Part shown: one piece after another, positions 23,581-36,600 of the stretch
Numbering within the stretch: position 1 is the first letter of the stretch
Layout of the letters: the number at the start of each line of letters is the position of its first letter
Source of the DNA: Siphonodentalium dalli
Lineage: Eukaryota; Mollusca; Scaphopoda; Gadilida; Siphonodentaliidae
DNA length: 64,000 bases
Direction: 5' to 3'
Assembly: GCA_032622095.1 (NCBI GenBank)
Contig: CP136068.1
Span: 62,144,025-62,208,024, forward strand
Notes under the pieces: generated by a model
What the model saw: only the letters and a program-made list of their open reading frames with translations
What the model was told of the DNA's origin: nothing
The model's database searches: none
Made by a program: the position numbers and the translations under genes

Positions 23581-25952
23581 CTCACAGTCCACTCTTATAT
23601 GAGTTCCTCATTGTCCACTCTTATATGAGTCCCTCATTGTCCACTCTTATATGAGTTCCTCCCAGTCCACTCTTATATGAGTTGTTGCCTGTCCACTATT
23701 ATATGAGTCCCAGCCTGTCCACTCTTATATGAGTTCTTCCCTGTCCACTGTTATATGAGTTCCTCCCTGTCCACTCTTATTTGAGATCCTCCCTGTCCAC
23801 TCTTATATGAGTTCCAGCCTGTCCACTCTTATATGAGTTCCTCTCTGTCCACTCTTATATGAGTTCCTCCCTGTCCACTCTTATGAGTTCCTCCCTGTCC
23901 ACTCTAATATGAGTTGCTGACTGTCCACTCTTATATGAGTTCCTGCCTGTCCACTCTTATATGAGTTCCTCCCTGTCCACTAGTATATGAGTTGCTGCCT
24001 GCCACTAGTATATGAGTTCATCCATGTCCACTCTTATATGAGTTGCTGTCTGTCCACTCTTATATGAGTTCCTCCCTGTCCACTCTTATATGAGTTGCTG
24101 ACTGTCCACTCTTATATGAATTCCTGCCTGTCCACTCTTATGAGTTCCAGCCTGTCCACTCTTATATGAGTTCCTCCCTGTCCACTCTTATATTAGTTCC
24201 TCCCTGTCCACTCTTATATTAGTTCCTCCCTGTCCACTCTTATATTAGTTCCTCCCTGTCCACTCTTATATTAGTTCCTCCCTGTCCACTCTTATATTAG
24301 TTCCTCCATGTACACTCATATATTAGTTCCTCCATGTACACTCATATATTAGTTCCTCCCTGTCCACTCGTATATGAGTTCCTGCCTGTCCACTCGTATA
24401 TGAGTTCCAGCCTGTCCACTCGTATATGAGTTCCAGCCTGTCCACTCTTATATGAGTTCCTGCCTGTTCACTCTTATGAGTTCCTCCATGTCCACTCTTA
24501 TGAGTTCCTCCCTGTCCAATCTTATGAGTTCCTCCCTGTCCACTCTTATGAGTTCCTCCCTGTCCACTCTTATATGAATTCCTGCATGTCCACTCTTATA
24601 TGAGTTCTTCCCTGTCCACTCTTATATGAGTTCCTCCCTGTCAACTCTTATGAGTTCCTCCCTTTACACTGCTATATGAGTTCCTGTCTGTCCACTCTTA
24701 TATGAGTTCCTGCCTGTCCACTCTTATATGAGTTCCTGCCTGTCCACTCTTATATGGGTTCCTCCCTGTTCACTCTTATATGAGTTCCTCCCTGTCCACT
24801 CTTATATGAGTTCCTCCCTGTCCACTCTTATATGAGTTCCTCCCTGTCCACTCTTATATGAGTTCCTCCCTGTCAACTCTTATATGAGTTCCTCCCTGTC
24901 CACTCTTATGAGTTCCTCCCTGTCCACTCTAATATGAGTTCCTCCCTGTCCATCTTATATGAGTTCCTCCCTGTCCACTCTAATATGAGTTCCTCCCTGT
25001 CCACTCTATTATGAGTTCCTGTATGTCCACTCGCATATGAGTTCCTCCCTGTTCACTCTTATATGAGTTCCTGCCTGTCCACTCTTATATGAGTTCCTCT
25101 CTGTCCACTCTTATATGAGTTCCTCCCTGTCCACTCGTATATGAGTTCCTGCGTATCCACTCTTATATGAGTTCCTGCGTGTCCACTCTTATATGAGTTG
25201 CTCCCTGTCCACTCTTTTATGAGTTGCTCCCTGTCCACTCTTTTATGAGTTGCTCCCTGTCCACTCTTATATGAGTTGCTGACTGTCCACTCTTATATGA
25301 GTTCCTGCCTGTCCACTCTTATATGAGTTCCTCCCTGTCCACTAGTATATGAGTTGCTGCCTGCCACTAGTATATGAGTTCATCCATGTCCACTCTTATA
25401 TGAGTTCCTGCCTGTCCACTCTTATATGAGTTCCTCTCTGTCCACTCTTATATGAGTTCCTCCCTGTCCACTCTTATATGAGTTCCTCCCTGTCCACTCT
25501 TATATGAGTTCCTGCGTGTCCACTCTTAGATGAGTTCCTGCGTGTCCACTCTTATATGAGTTGCTCCCTGTCCACTCGTATATGAGTTGCTCCATGTCCA
25601 CTCTTTTATGAGTTGCTCACTGTCCACTCTTTTATGAGTTGCTCCCTGTCCACTCTTTTATGAGTTGCTCCCTGTCCACTCTTATATGAGTTGCTGACTG
25701 TCCACTCTTATATGAGTTCCTGCCTGTCCACTCTTATATGAGTTCCTCCCTGTCCACTAGTATATGAGTTGCTGCCTGCCACTAGTATATGAGTTCATCC
25801 ATGTCCACTCTTATATGAGTTGCTGTCTGTCCACTCTTACATGAGTTCCTCCCTGTCCACTCTTATATGAGTTGCTGCATGTCCATTCTTATATGAATTC
25901 ATCCTTGTCCACTCTTATATTAGTTCCTCCCTGTCCACTCTTATATGAGTTC
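23581..25952. repeat. Higher-order unit variant, 2,372 bp (second copy)
   Basis: This is the counterpart of 16753-19124 at an offset of 6,828 bp and with the same length. It includes the doubled GTACACTCATATATTAG and the repeated TGCGTG/CTCTTTTATGAG part near 25400-25700. Point differences are few, such as TGCGTATCC near 25153 and TTGCTGACTG near 25690 preceded by TATGAG where the other copy has TATGGG. Confidence 0.84.
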
Positions 25953-27909
25953 CTCACAGTCCACTCTTATATGAGTTCCTCATTGTCCACTCTTATATGA
26001 GTCCCTCATTGTCCACTCTTATATGAGTTCCTCCCAGTCCACTCTTATATGAGTTGTTGCCTGTCCACTATTATATGAGTCCCAGCCTGTCCACTCTTAT
26101 ATGAGTTCTTCCCTGTCCACTGTTATATGAGTTCCTCCCTGTCCACTCTTATTTGAGATCCTCCCTGTCCACTCTTATATGAGTTCCAGCCTGTCCACTC
26201 TTATATGAGTTCCTCTCTGTCCACTCTTATATGAGTTCCTCCCTGTCCACTCTTATGAGTTCCTCCCTGTCCACTCTAATATGAGTTGCTGACTGTCCAC
26301 TCTTATATGAGTTCCTGCCTGTCCACTCTTATATGAGTTCCTCCCTGTCCACTAGTATATGAGTTGCTGCCTGCCACTAGTATATGAGTTCATCCATGTC
26401 CACTCTTATATGAGTTGCTGTCTGTCCACTCTTATATGAGTTCCTCCCTGTCCACTCTTATATGAGTTGCTGACTGTCCACTCTTATATGAATTCCTGCC
26501 TGTCCACTCTTATGAGTTCCAGCCTGTCCACTCTTATATGAGTTCCTCCCTGTCCACTCTTATATTAGTTCCTCCCTGTCCACTCTTATATTAGTTCCTC
26601 CCTGTCCACTCTTATATTAGTTCCTCCCTGTCCACTCTTATATTAGTTCCTCCCTGTCCACTCTTATATTAGTTCCTCCATGTACACTCATATATTAGTT
26701 CCTCCATGTACACTCATATATTAGTTCCTCCCTGTCCACTCGTATATGAGTTCCTGCCTGTCCACTCGTATATGAGTTCCAGCCTGTCCACTCGTATATG
26801 AGTTCCAGCCTGTCCACTCTTATATGAGTTCCTGCCTGTTCACTCTTATGAGTTCCTCCATGTCCACTCTTATGAGTTCCTCCCTGTCCAATCTTATGAG
26901 TTCCTCCCTGTCCACTCTTATGAGTTCCTCCCTGTCCACTCTTATATGAATTCCTGCATGTCCACTCTTATATGAGTTCTTCCCTGTCCACTCTTATATG
27001 AGTTCCTCCCTGTCAACTCTTATGAGTTCCTCCCTTTACACTGCTATATGAGTTCCTGTCTGTCCACTCTTATATGAGTTCCTGCCTGTCCACTCTTATA
27101 TGAGTTCCTGCCTGTCCACTCTTATATGGGTTCCTCCCTGTTCACTCTTATATGAGTTCCTCCCTGTCCACTCTTATATGAGTTCCTCCCTGTCCACTCT
27201 TATATGAGTTCCTCCCTGTCCACTCTTATATGAGTTCCTCCCTGTCATCTCTTATATGAGTTCCTCCCTGTCCACTCTTATGAGTTCCTCCCTGTCCACT
27301 CTAATATGAGTTCCTCCCTGTCCATCTTATATGAGTTCCTCCCTGTCCACTCTAATATGAGTTCCTCCCTGTCCACTCTATTATGAGTTCCTGCATGTCC
27401 ACTCGCATATGAGTTCCTCCCTGTTCACTCTTATATGAGTTCCTGCCTGTCCACTCTTATATGAGTTCCTCTCTGTCCACTCTTATATGAGTTCCTCCCT
27501 GTCCACTCGTATATGAGTTCCTGCGTGTCCACTCTTATATGAGTTCCTGCGTGTCCACTCTTATATGAGTTGCTCCCTGTCCACTCTTTTATGAGTTGCT
27601 CCCTGTCCACTCTTTTATGAGTTGCTCCCTGTCCACTCTTATATGAGTTGCTGACTGTCCACTCTTATATGAGTTCCTGCCTGTCCACTCTTATATGAGT
27701 TCCTCCCTGTCCACTAGTATATGAGTTGCTGCCTGCCACTAGTATATGAGTTCATCCATGTCCACTCTTATATGAGTTGCTGTCTGTCCACTCTTACATG
27801 AGTTCCTCCCTGTCCACTCTTATATGAGTTGCTGCATGTCCATTTTTATATGAATTCATCCTTGTCCACTCTTATATTAGTTCCTCCCTGTCCACTCTTA
27901 TATGAGTTC
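25953..27909. repeat. Higher-order unit variant, 1,957 bp (second copy)
   Basis: This is the counterpart of 19125-21081 at an offset of 6,828 bp. The rare TCCATTTTTATATG monomer is at 21011 in one copy and 27839 in the other, confirming the offset. After this unit the duplicate diverges: near 27960-27990 the CTCCCAG, TTGTTGCCTG and preceding monomers are deleted. Confidence 0.84.
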
Positions 27910-30769
27910 CTCACAGTCCACTCTTATATGAGTTCCTCATTGTCCACTCTTATATGAGTCCCTCATTGTCCACTCTTATATGAGTCCCAGCCTGTCCACT
28001 CTTATATGAGTTCTTCCCTGTCCACTGTTATATGAGTTCCTCCCTGTCCACTCTTATTTGAGATCCTCCCTGTCCACTCTTATATGAGTTCCAGCCTGTC
28101 CACTCTTATATGAGTTCCTCTCTGTCCACTCTTATATGAGTTCCTCCCTGTCCACTCTTATGAGTTCCTCCCTGTCCACTCTAATATGAGTTGCTGACTG
28201 TCCACTCTTATATGAGTTCCTGCCTGTCCACTCTTATATGAGTTCCTCCCTGTCCACTAGTATATGAGTTGCTGCCTGCCACTAGTATATGAGTTCATCC
28301 ATGTCCACTCTTATATGAGTTGCTGTCTGTCCACTCTTATATGAGTTCCTCCCTGTCCACTCTTATATGAGTTGCTGACTGTCCACTCTTATATGAATTC
28401 CTGCCTGTCCACTCTTATGAGTTCCAGCCTGTCCACTCTTATATGAGTTCCTCCCTGTCCACTCTTATATTAGTTCCTCCCTGTCCACTCTTATATTAGT
28501 TCCTCCCTGTCCACTCTTATATTAGTTCCTCCCTGTCCACTCTTATATTAGTTCCTCCCTGTCCACTCTTATATTAGTTCCTCCATGTACACTCATATAT
28601 TAGTTCCTCCATGTACACTCATATATTAGTTCCTCCCTGTCCACTCGTATATGAGTTCCTGCCTGTCCACTCGTATATGAGTTCCAGCCTGTCCACTCGT
28701 ATATGAGTTCCAGCCTGTCCACTCTTATATGAGTTCCTGCCTGTTCACTCTTATGAGTTCCTCCATGTCCACTCTTATGAGTTCCTCCCTGTCCAATCTT
28801 ATGAGTTCCTCCCTGTCCACTCTTATGAGTTCCTCCCTGTCCACTCTTATATGAATTCCTGCATGTCCACTCTTATATGAGTTCTTCCCTGTCCACTCTT
28901 ATATGAGTTCCTCCCTGTCAACTCTTATGAGTTCCTCCCTTTACACTGCTATATGAGTTCCTGTCTGTCCACTCTTATATGAGTTCCTGCCTGTCCACTC
29001 TTATATGAGTTCCTGCCTGTCCACTCTTATATGGGTTCCTCCCTGTTCACTCTTATATGAGTTCCTCCCTGTCCACTCTTATATGAGTTCCTCCCTGTCA
29101 ACTCTTATATGAGTTCCTCCCTGTCCACTCTTATATGAGTTCCTCCCTGTCAACTCTTATATGAGTTCCTCCCTGTCCACTCTTATGAGTTCCTCCCTGT
29201 CCACTCTAATATGAGTTCCTCCCTGTCCATCTTATATGAGTTCCTCCCTGTCCACTCTAATATGAGTTCCTCCCTGTCCACTCTATTATGAGTTCCTGCA
29301 TGTCCACTCGCATATGAGTTCCTCCCTGTTCACTCTTATATGAGTTCCTGCCTGTCCACTCTTATATGAGTTCCTCTCTGTCCACTCTTATATGAGTTCC
29401 TCCCTGTCCACTCTTATATGAGTTCCTGCGTGTCCACTCTTATATGAGTTCCTGCGTGTCCACTCTTATATGAGTTGCTCCCTGTCCACTCTTTTATGAG
29501 TTGCTCCCTGTCCACTCTTTTATGAGTTGCTCCCTGTCCACTCTTTTATGAGTTGCTACCTGTCCACTCTTATATGAGTTGCTGACTGTCCACTCTTATA
29601 TGAGTTCCTGCCTGTCCACTCTTATATGAGTTCATCCATGTCCACGAGTATATGAGTTGCTGCCTGCCACTAGTATATGAGTTCATCCATGTCCACTCTT
29701 ATATGAGTTGCTGTCTGTCCACTCTTATATGAGTTCCTCTCTGTCCACTCTTATATGAGTTCCTCCCTGTCCACTCTTATATGAGTTCCACCCTGTCCAC
29801 TCTTATATGAGTTCCTGCGTGTCCACTCTTATATGAGTTCCTCCCTGTCCACTCTAATATGAGTTCCTCCCTGTCCATCTTATATGAGTTCCTCCCTGTC
29901 CACTCTAATATGAGTTCCTCCCAGTCCACTCTTATATGAGTTGTTGCCTGTCCACTCTTATATGAGTTCCTCCCTGTCCACTCTTATATGAGTTCTTCCC
30001 TGTCCACTCTTATGAGTTCCTCCCTGTCCACTCTTATATGAGTTCCTCCCTGTCCACTCTTTTATGAGTTGCTCCCTGTCCACTCTTTTATGAGTTGCTC
30101 CCTGTCCACTCTTTTATGAGTTGCTCCCTGTCCACTCTTATATGAGTTGCTGACTGTCCACTCTTATATGAGTTCCTGCCTGTCCACTCCTATATGAGTT
30201 CCTCCCTGTCCACTAGTATATGAGTTGCTGCCTGCCACTAGTATATGAGTTCATCCATGTCCACTCTTATATGAGTTGCTGTCCGTCCACTCTTATATGA
30301 GTTCCTCCCAGTCCACTCTTATATGAGTTCCTCCCTGTCCACTCTTATATGAGTTCCTCCCTGTCCACTCTTATGAGTTCCTCCCTGTCCACTCTTATAT
30401 GAGTTCCTCCCTGTCCACTCTTTTATGAGTTGCTCCCTGTCCACTCTTTTATGAGTTGCTCCCTGTCCACTCTTTTATGAGTTGCTCCCTGTCCACTCTT
30501 ATATGAGTTGCTGACTGTCCACTCTTATATGAGTTCCTGACTGTCCACTCTTATATGAGTTCCTCCCTGTCCACTAGTATATGAGTTGCTGCCTGCCACT
30601 AGTATATGAGTTCATCCATGTCCACTCTTATATGAGTGGCTGTCTGTCCACTCTTATATGAGTTCCTCCCTGTCCACTCTTATATGAGTTGCTGCATGTC
30701 CACTCTTATATGAATTCATCCTTGTCCACTCTTATATTAGTTCCTCCCTGTCCACTCTTATATGAGTTC
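27910..30769. repeat. Higher-order unit plus rearranged tail
   Basis: The interval from the marker at 27910 to that at 30770 (2,860 bp). The first ~1.7 kb follows the usual order. From about 29640 the order becomes irregular: the ACTAGT pair is reached three times (about 29645, 30210, 30570) and short pieces of the CTCTAATATGAG, CTCCCAG and CTCTTTTATGAG parts are shuffled. The part from about 29281 onward is copied 13,695 bp downstream (CTCTATTATG at 29281 and 42976; AGTTGCTACC at 29551 and 43246). Confidence 0.75.
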
Positions 30770-33617
30770 CTCACAGTCCACTCTTATATGAGTTCCTCAT
30801 TGTCCACTCTTATATGAGTCCCTCATTTTCCACTCTTATATGAGTTCCTCCCAGTCCACTCTTATATGAGTTCCTGCCTGTCCACTCTTATATGAGTTCC
30901 TGCCTGTCCACTCTTATATGGGTTCCTTCCTGTTCACTCTTATATGAGTTCCTCCCTGTCCACTCTTATATGAGTTCCTCCCTGTCCACTCTTATATGAG
31001 TTCCTCCCTGTCCACTCTTATATGAGTTCCTCCCTGTCCACTCTTATATGAGTTCCTCCCTGTCCACTCTTATGAGTTCCTCCCTGTCCACTCTAATATG
31101 AGTTCCTCCCTGTCCATCTTATATGAGTTCCTCCCTGTCCACTCTAATATGAGTTCCTCCCTGTCCACTCTAATATGAGTTCCTGCATGTCCTCTCGCGT
31201 ATGAGTTCCTCCCTGTTCACTCTTATATGAGTTCCTGCCTGTCCACTCTTATATGAGTTCCTCTCTGTCCACTCTTATATGAGTTCCTCCCTGTCCACTC
31301 TTATATGAGTTCCTCCCTGTCCACTCTTATATGAGTTCCTGCGTGTCCACTCTTATATGAGTTCCTGCGTGTCCACTCTTATATGAGTTGCTCCCTGTCC
31401 ACTCGTCTATGAGTTGCTCCCTGTCCACTCTTTTATGAGTTGCTCCCTGTCCACTATTTTATGAGTTGCTCCCTGTCCACTCTTTTATGAGTTGCTCCCT
31501 GTCCACTCTTATATGAGTTGCTGACTGTCCACTCTTATATGAGTTCCTGCCTGTCCACTCTTATATGAGTTCCTCCCTGTCCACTAGTATATGAGTTGCT
31601 GCCTGCCACTAGTATATGAGTTCATCCATGTCCACTCTTATTTGAGTTGCTGTCTGTCCACTCTTATATGAGTTCCTCCCTGTCCACTCTTATATGAGTT
31701 GCTGCATGTCCACTCTTATATGAATTCATCCTTGTCCACTCTTAAATTAGATCCTCCCTGTCCACTCTTATATGAGTTCCTCACAGTCCACTCTTATATG
31801 AGTTCCTCATTGTCCACTCTTATATGAGTCCGTCATTGTCCACTCTTATATGAGTTCCTCCCAGTCCACTCTTATATGAGTTGTTGCCTGTCCACTATTA
31901 TATGAGTCCCAGCCTGTCCACTCTTATATGAATTCCTGCATGTCCACTCTTATATGAGTTCTTCCCTGTCCACTGTTATATGAGTTCCTCCCTGTCCACT
32001 CTTATATGAGTTGCTGACTGTCCACTCTTATATGAGTTCCTGCCTGTCCACTCTTATATGAGTTCCTGCCTGTCCACTAGTATATGAGTTGCTGCCTGTC
32101 ACTAGTATATGAGTTCATCCATGTCCACTCTTATATGAGTTGCTGTCTGTCCACTCTTATATGAGTTCCTCCCAGTCCACTCTTATATGAGTTCCTCCCT
32201 GTCCACTCTTATATGAGTTCCTCCCTGTCCACTCTTATGAGTTCCTCCCTGTCCACTCTTATATGAGTTCCTCCCTGTCTACTCTTTTATGAGTTGCTCC
32301 CTGTCCACTCTTTTATGAGTTGCTCCCTGTCCACTCTTTTATGAGTTGCTCCCTGTCCACTCTTATATGAGTTGCTGACTGTCCACTCTTATATGAGTTC
32401 CTTCCTGTCCACTCTTATATGAGTTCCTCCCTGTCCACCAGTATATGAGTTGCTGCCTGCCACTAGTATATGAGTTCATCCATGTCCACTCTTATATGAG
32501 TTGCTGTCTGTCCACTCTTATATGAGTTCCTCCCTGTCCACTCTTATATGAGTTGCTGCATGTCCACTCTTATATGAATTCATCCTTGTCCACTCTTATA
32601 TTAGTTCCTCCCTGTCCACTCTTATATGAGTTCCTCACAGTCCACTCTTATATGAGTTCCTCATTGTCCACTCTTATATGAGTCCCTCATTTCCCACTCT
32701 TATATGAGTTCCTCCCAGTCCACTCTTATATGAGTTCCTGCCTGTCCACTCTTATATGAGTTCCTGCCTGTCCACTCTTATATGGGTTCCTCCCTGTTCA
32801 CTCTTATATGAGTTCCTCCCTGTCCACTCTTATATGAGTTCCTCCCTGTCCACTCTTATATGAGTTCCTCCCTATCCACTCTTATATGAGTTCCTCCCTG
32901 TCCACTCTTATGTGAGTTCCTCCCTGTCCACTCTTATGAGTTCCTCCCTGTCCACTCTAATATGAGTTCCTCCCTGTCCATCTTATATGAGATCCTCCCG
33001 GTCCACTCTAATATGAGTTCCTCCCTGTCCACTCTAATATGAGTTCCTCCCGGTTCACTCGCATATGAGTTCCTCCCGGTTCACTCTTATATGAGTTCCT
33101 GCCTGTCCACTCTTATATGAGTTCCTCTCTGTCCACTCTTATATGAGTTCCTCCCTGTCCACTCTTATATGAGTTCCTCCCTGTCCACTATTATATGAGT
33201 TCCTCCCTGTCCACTCTTATATGAGTTCCTGCGTGTCCACTCTTATATGAGTTGCTCCCTGTCCACTCGTATATGAGTTGCTCCCTGTCCACTCTTTTAT
33301 GAGTTGCTCCCTGTCCACTATTTTATGAGTTGCTCCCTGTCCACTCTTATATGAGTTGCTGACTGTCCACTCTTATATGAGTTCCTGCCTGTCCACTCTT
33401 ATATGAGTTCCTCCCTGTCCACTAGTATATGAGTTGCTGCCTGCCACTAGTATATGAGTTCATCCATGTCCACTCTTATATGAGTTGCTGTCTGTCCACT
33501 CTTATATGAGTTCCTCCCTGTCCACTCTTATATGAGTTGCTGCATGTCCACTCTTATATGAATTCATCCTTGTCCACTCTTATATTAGTTCCTCCCTGTC
33601 CACTCTTATATGAGTTC
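30770..33617. repeat. Three short higher-order modules (1,010, 854, 984 bp)
   Basis: CTCACAG markers at 30770, 31780, 32634 and 33618 delimit three short modules. The first and third keep the TATGGG, CTCTAATATGAG, TGCGTG and CTCTTTTATGAG parts and lack the TTATATTAG run. The middle one keeps CTCCCAG through AATTCCTGCATG and then goes to the ACTAGT pair. Private marks are CCTCTCGCGT at 31191, AGTCCGTCATTG near 31830, TTCCCACTCT at 32691 and TCCCGGTTCACTCGC near 33050. The whole triplet recurs at 44465-47312 with identical spacing. Confidence 0.84.
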
Positions 33618-36600
33618 CTCACAGTCCACTCTTATATGAGTTCCTCATTGTCCACTCTTATATGAGTCCCTCATTGTCCACTCTTATATGAGTTCCTCCC
33701 AGTCCACTCTTATATGAGTTGTTGCCTGTCCACTATTATATGAGTCCCAGCCTGTCCACTCTTATATGAATTCCTGCATGTCCACTCTTATATGAGTTCT
33801 TCCCTGTCCACTGTTATATGAGTTCCTCCCTGTCCACTCTTATTTGAGATCCTCCCTGTCCACTTTTATATGAGTTCCAGCTTGTCCACTCTTATATGAG
33901 TTCCTCCCTGTCCACTCTTATATGAGTTCCTCCCTGTCCACTCTTATTAGTTCCTCCCTGTCCACTCTAATATGAGTTGCTGACTGTCCACTCTTATATG
34001 AGTTCCTGCCTGTCCACTCTTATATGAGTTCCTCCCTGTCCATCTTATATGAGTTCCTCCCTGTCCACTCTAATATTAGTTCCTCCCTGTCCACTCTAAT
34101 ATGAGTTCCTGCATGTCCACTCGCATATGAGTTCCTCCCAGTCCACTCTTATATGAGTTCCTGCCTGTCCACTCTTATATGAGTTCCTGCCTGTCCACTC
34201 TAATATGGGTTCCTCCCTGTTCACTCTTATATGAGTTCCTCCCTGTCCACTCTTATATGAGTTCCTGCGTGTCCACTCTTATATGAGTTCCTGCGTGTCC
34301 ACTCGTTTATGAGTTGCTCCCTGTCCACTCGTATATGAGTTGCTCCCTGTCCACTCTTTTATGAGTTGCTCCCTGTCCACTCTTTTATGAGTTGCTCCCT
34401 GTCCACTCTTTTATCAGTTGCTCCCTGTCCACTCTTATATGAGTTCCTGCCTGTCCACTCTTATATGAGTTCCTCCCTGTCCACTCTTATGAGTTCCTCC
34501 CTGTCCACTCTAATATGAGTTGCTGACTGTCCACTCTTATATGAGTTCCTGCCTGTCCACTCTTATATGAGTTCCTCCCTGTCCACTAGTATATGAGTTG
34601 CTGCCTGCCAATAGTATATGAGTTCATCCATGTCCACTCTTATATGAGTTGCTGTCTGTCCACTCTTATATGAGTTCCTCCCTGTCCACTCTTATATGAG
34701 TTGCTGACTGTCCACTCTTATATTAGTTCCTCCCTGTCCACTCTTATATTAGTTCCTCCCTGTCCACTCTTATATTAGTTCCTCCCTGTCCACTCTTATA
34801 TTAGTTCCTCCCTGTCCACTCATATATTAGTTCCTCCCTGTCCTCTCTTATGAGTTCCTCCCTGTCCACTATTATATGAGTTGCTGCCTGTCCACTCGTA
34901 TATGAGTTCCAGCCTGTCCACTCGTATATGAGTTCCAGCCTGTCCACTCTTATATGAGTTCCTGCCTGTCCACTCTTATGAGTTCCTCCATGTCCACTCT
35001 TATGAGTTCCTCCCTGTCCACTCTTATGAGTTCCTCCCTGTCCACTCTTATGAGTTCCTCCCTGTCCACTCTTATATGAATTCCTGCATGTCCACTCTTA
35101 TAAGAGTTCTTCCCTGTCCACTCTTATATGAGTTCCTCCCTGTCAACTCTTATGAGTTCCTCCCTGTACACTGCTATATGAGTTCCTCCCTGTCAACTCT
35201 TATGAGTTCCTCCCTGTACACTCTTATATGAGTTCCTGCCTGTCCACTCTTATATGGGTTCCTCCCTGTTCACTCTTATATGAGTTCCTCCCTGTCCACT
35301 CTTATATGAGTTCCTCCCTGTCCACTCTTATATGAGTTCCTCCCTGTCCACTCTTATATGAGTTCATCGCTGTCCACTCTTATATGAGTTCCTCCCTGTC
35401 CACTCTTATGAGTTCCTCCCTGTCCACTCTAATATGAGTTCCTCCCTGTCCATCTTATATGAGTTCCTCCCTGTCCACTCTAATATGAGTTCCTCCCTGT
35501 CCACTCTAATATGAGTTCCTGCATGTCCACTCGCATATGAGTTCGTCCCTGTTCACTCTTATATGAGTACCTGCCTGCCCACTCTTATATGAGTTCCTCT
35601 CTGTCCACTCTTATATGAGTTCCTCCCTGTCCACTCTTATATGAGTTCCTCCCTGTCCACTCTTATATGAGTTCCTGCGTGTCCACTCTTATATGAGTTC
35701 CTGCGTGTCCACTCTTATATGAGTTGCTCCCTGTCCACTAGTATATGAGTTGCTCCCTGTCCACTCTTTTATGAGTTGCTCCCTGTCCACTCTTTTATGA
35801 GTTGCTCCCTGTCCACTCTTTTATGAGTTGCTCCCTGTCCACTCTTATATGAGTTGCTGACTGTCCACTCTTATATTAGTTCCTCCCTGTCCACTCTTAT
35901 ATTAGTTCCTCCCTGTCCACTCTTATATTAGTTCCTCCCTGTCCACTCTTATATTAGTTCCTCCCTGTCCACTCTTATATTAGTTCCTCCATGTACACTC
36001 ATATATTAGTTCCTCCCTGTCCTCTCTTATGAGTTCCTCCCTGTCCACTATTATATGAGTTGCTGCCTGTCCACTCGTATATGAGTTCCAGCCTGTCCAC
36101 TCGTATATGAGTTCCAGCCTGTCCACTCTTATATGAGTTCCTGCCTGTCCACTCTTATGAGTTCATCCATGTCCACTCTTATGAGTTCCTGCCTGTCCAC
36201 TCTTATGAGTTCCTCCCTGTCCACTCTTATGAGTTCCTCCCTGTCCACTCTTATATGAATTCCTGCATGTCCACTCTTATGAGTTCTTCCCTGTCCACTC
36301 TTATATGAGTTCCTCCCTGTCAACTCTTATGAGTTCCTCCCTGTACACTGCTATATGAGTTCCTGCCTGTCCACTGTTATATGAGTTCCTGCCTGTCCAC
36401 TCTTATATGAGTTCCTGCCTGTCCACTCTTATATGGGTTCCTCCCTGTCCACTCTTATATGAGTTCCTCCCTGTCCACTCTTATATGAGTTCCTCCCTGT
36501 CCACTCTTATATGAGTTCCTCCCTGTCCACTCTTATATGAGTTCCTCCCAGTCCACTCTTATATGAGTTCCTGCCTGTCCACTCTTATATGAGTTCCTGC

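Noticed and set aside
36129-36323. 64-codon minus-strand open frame as a protein gene
   Set aside because: It is an artefact of 24-bp monomers being a multiple of three. The same satellite elsewhere is full of stops.
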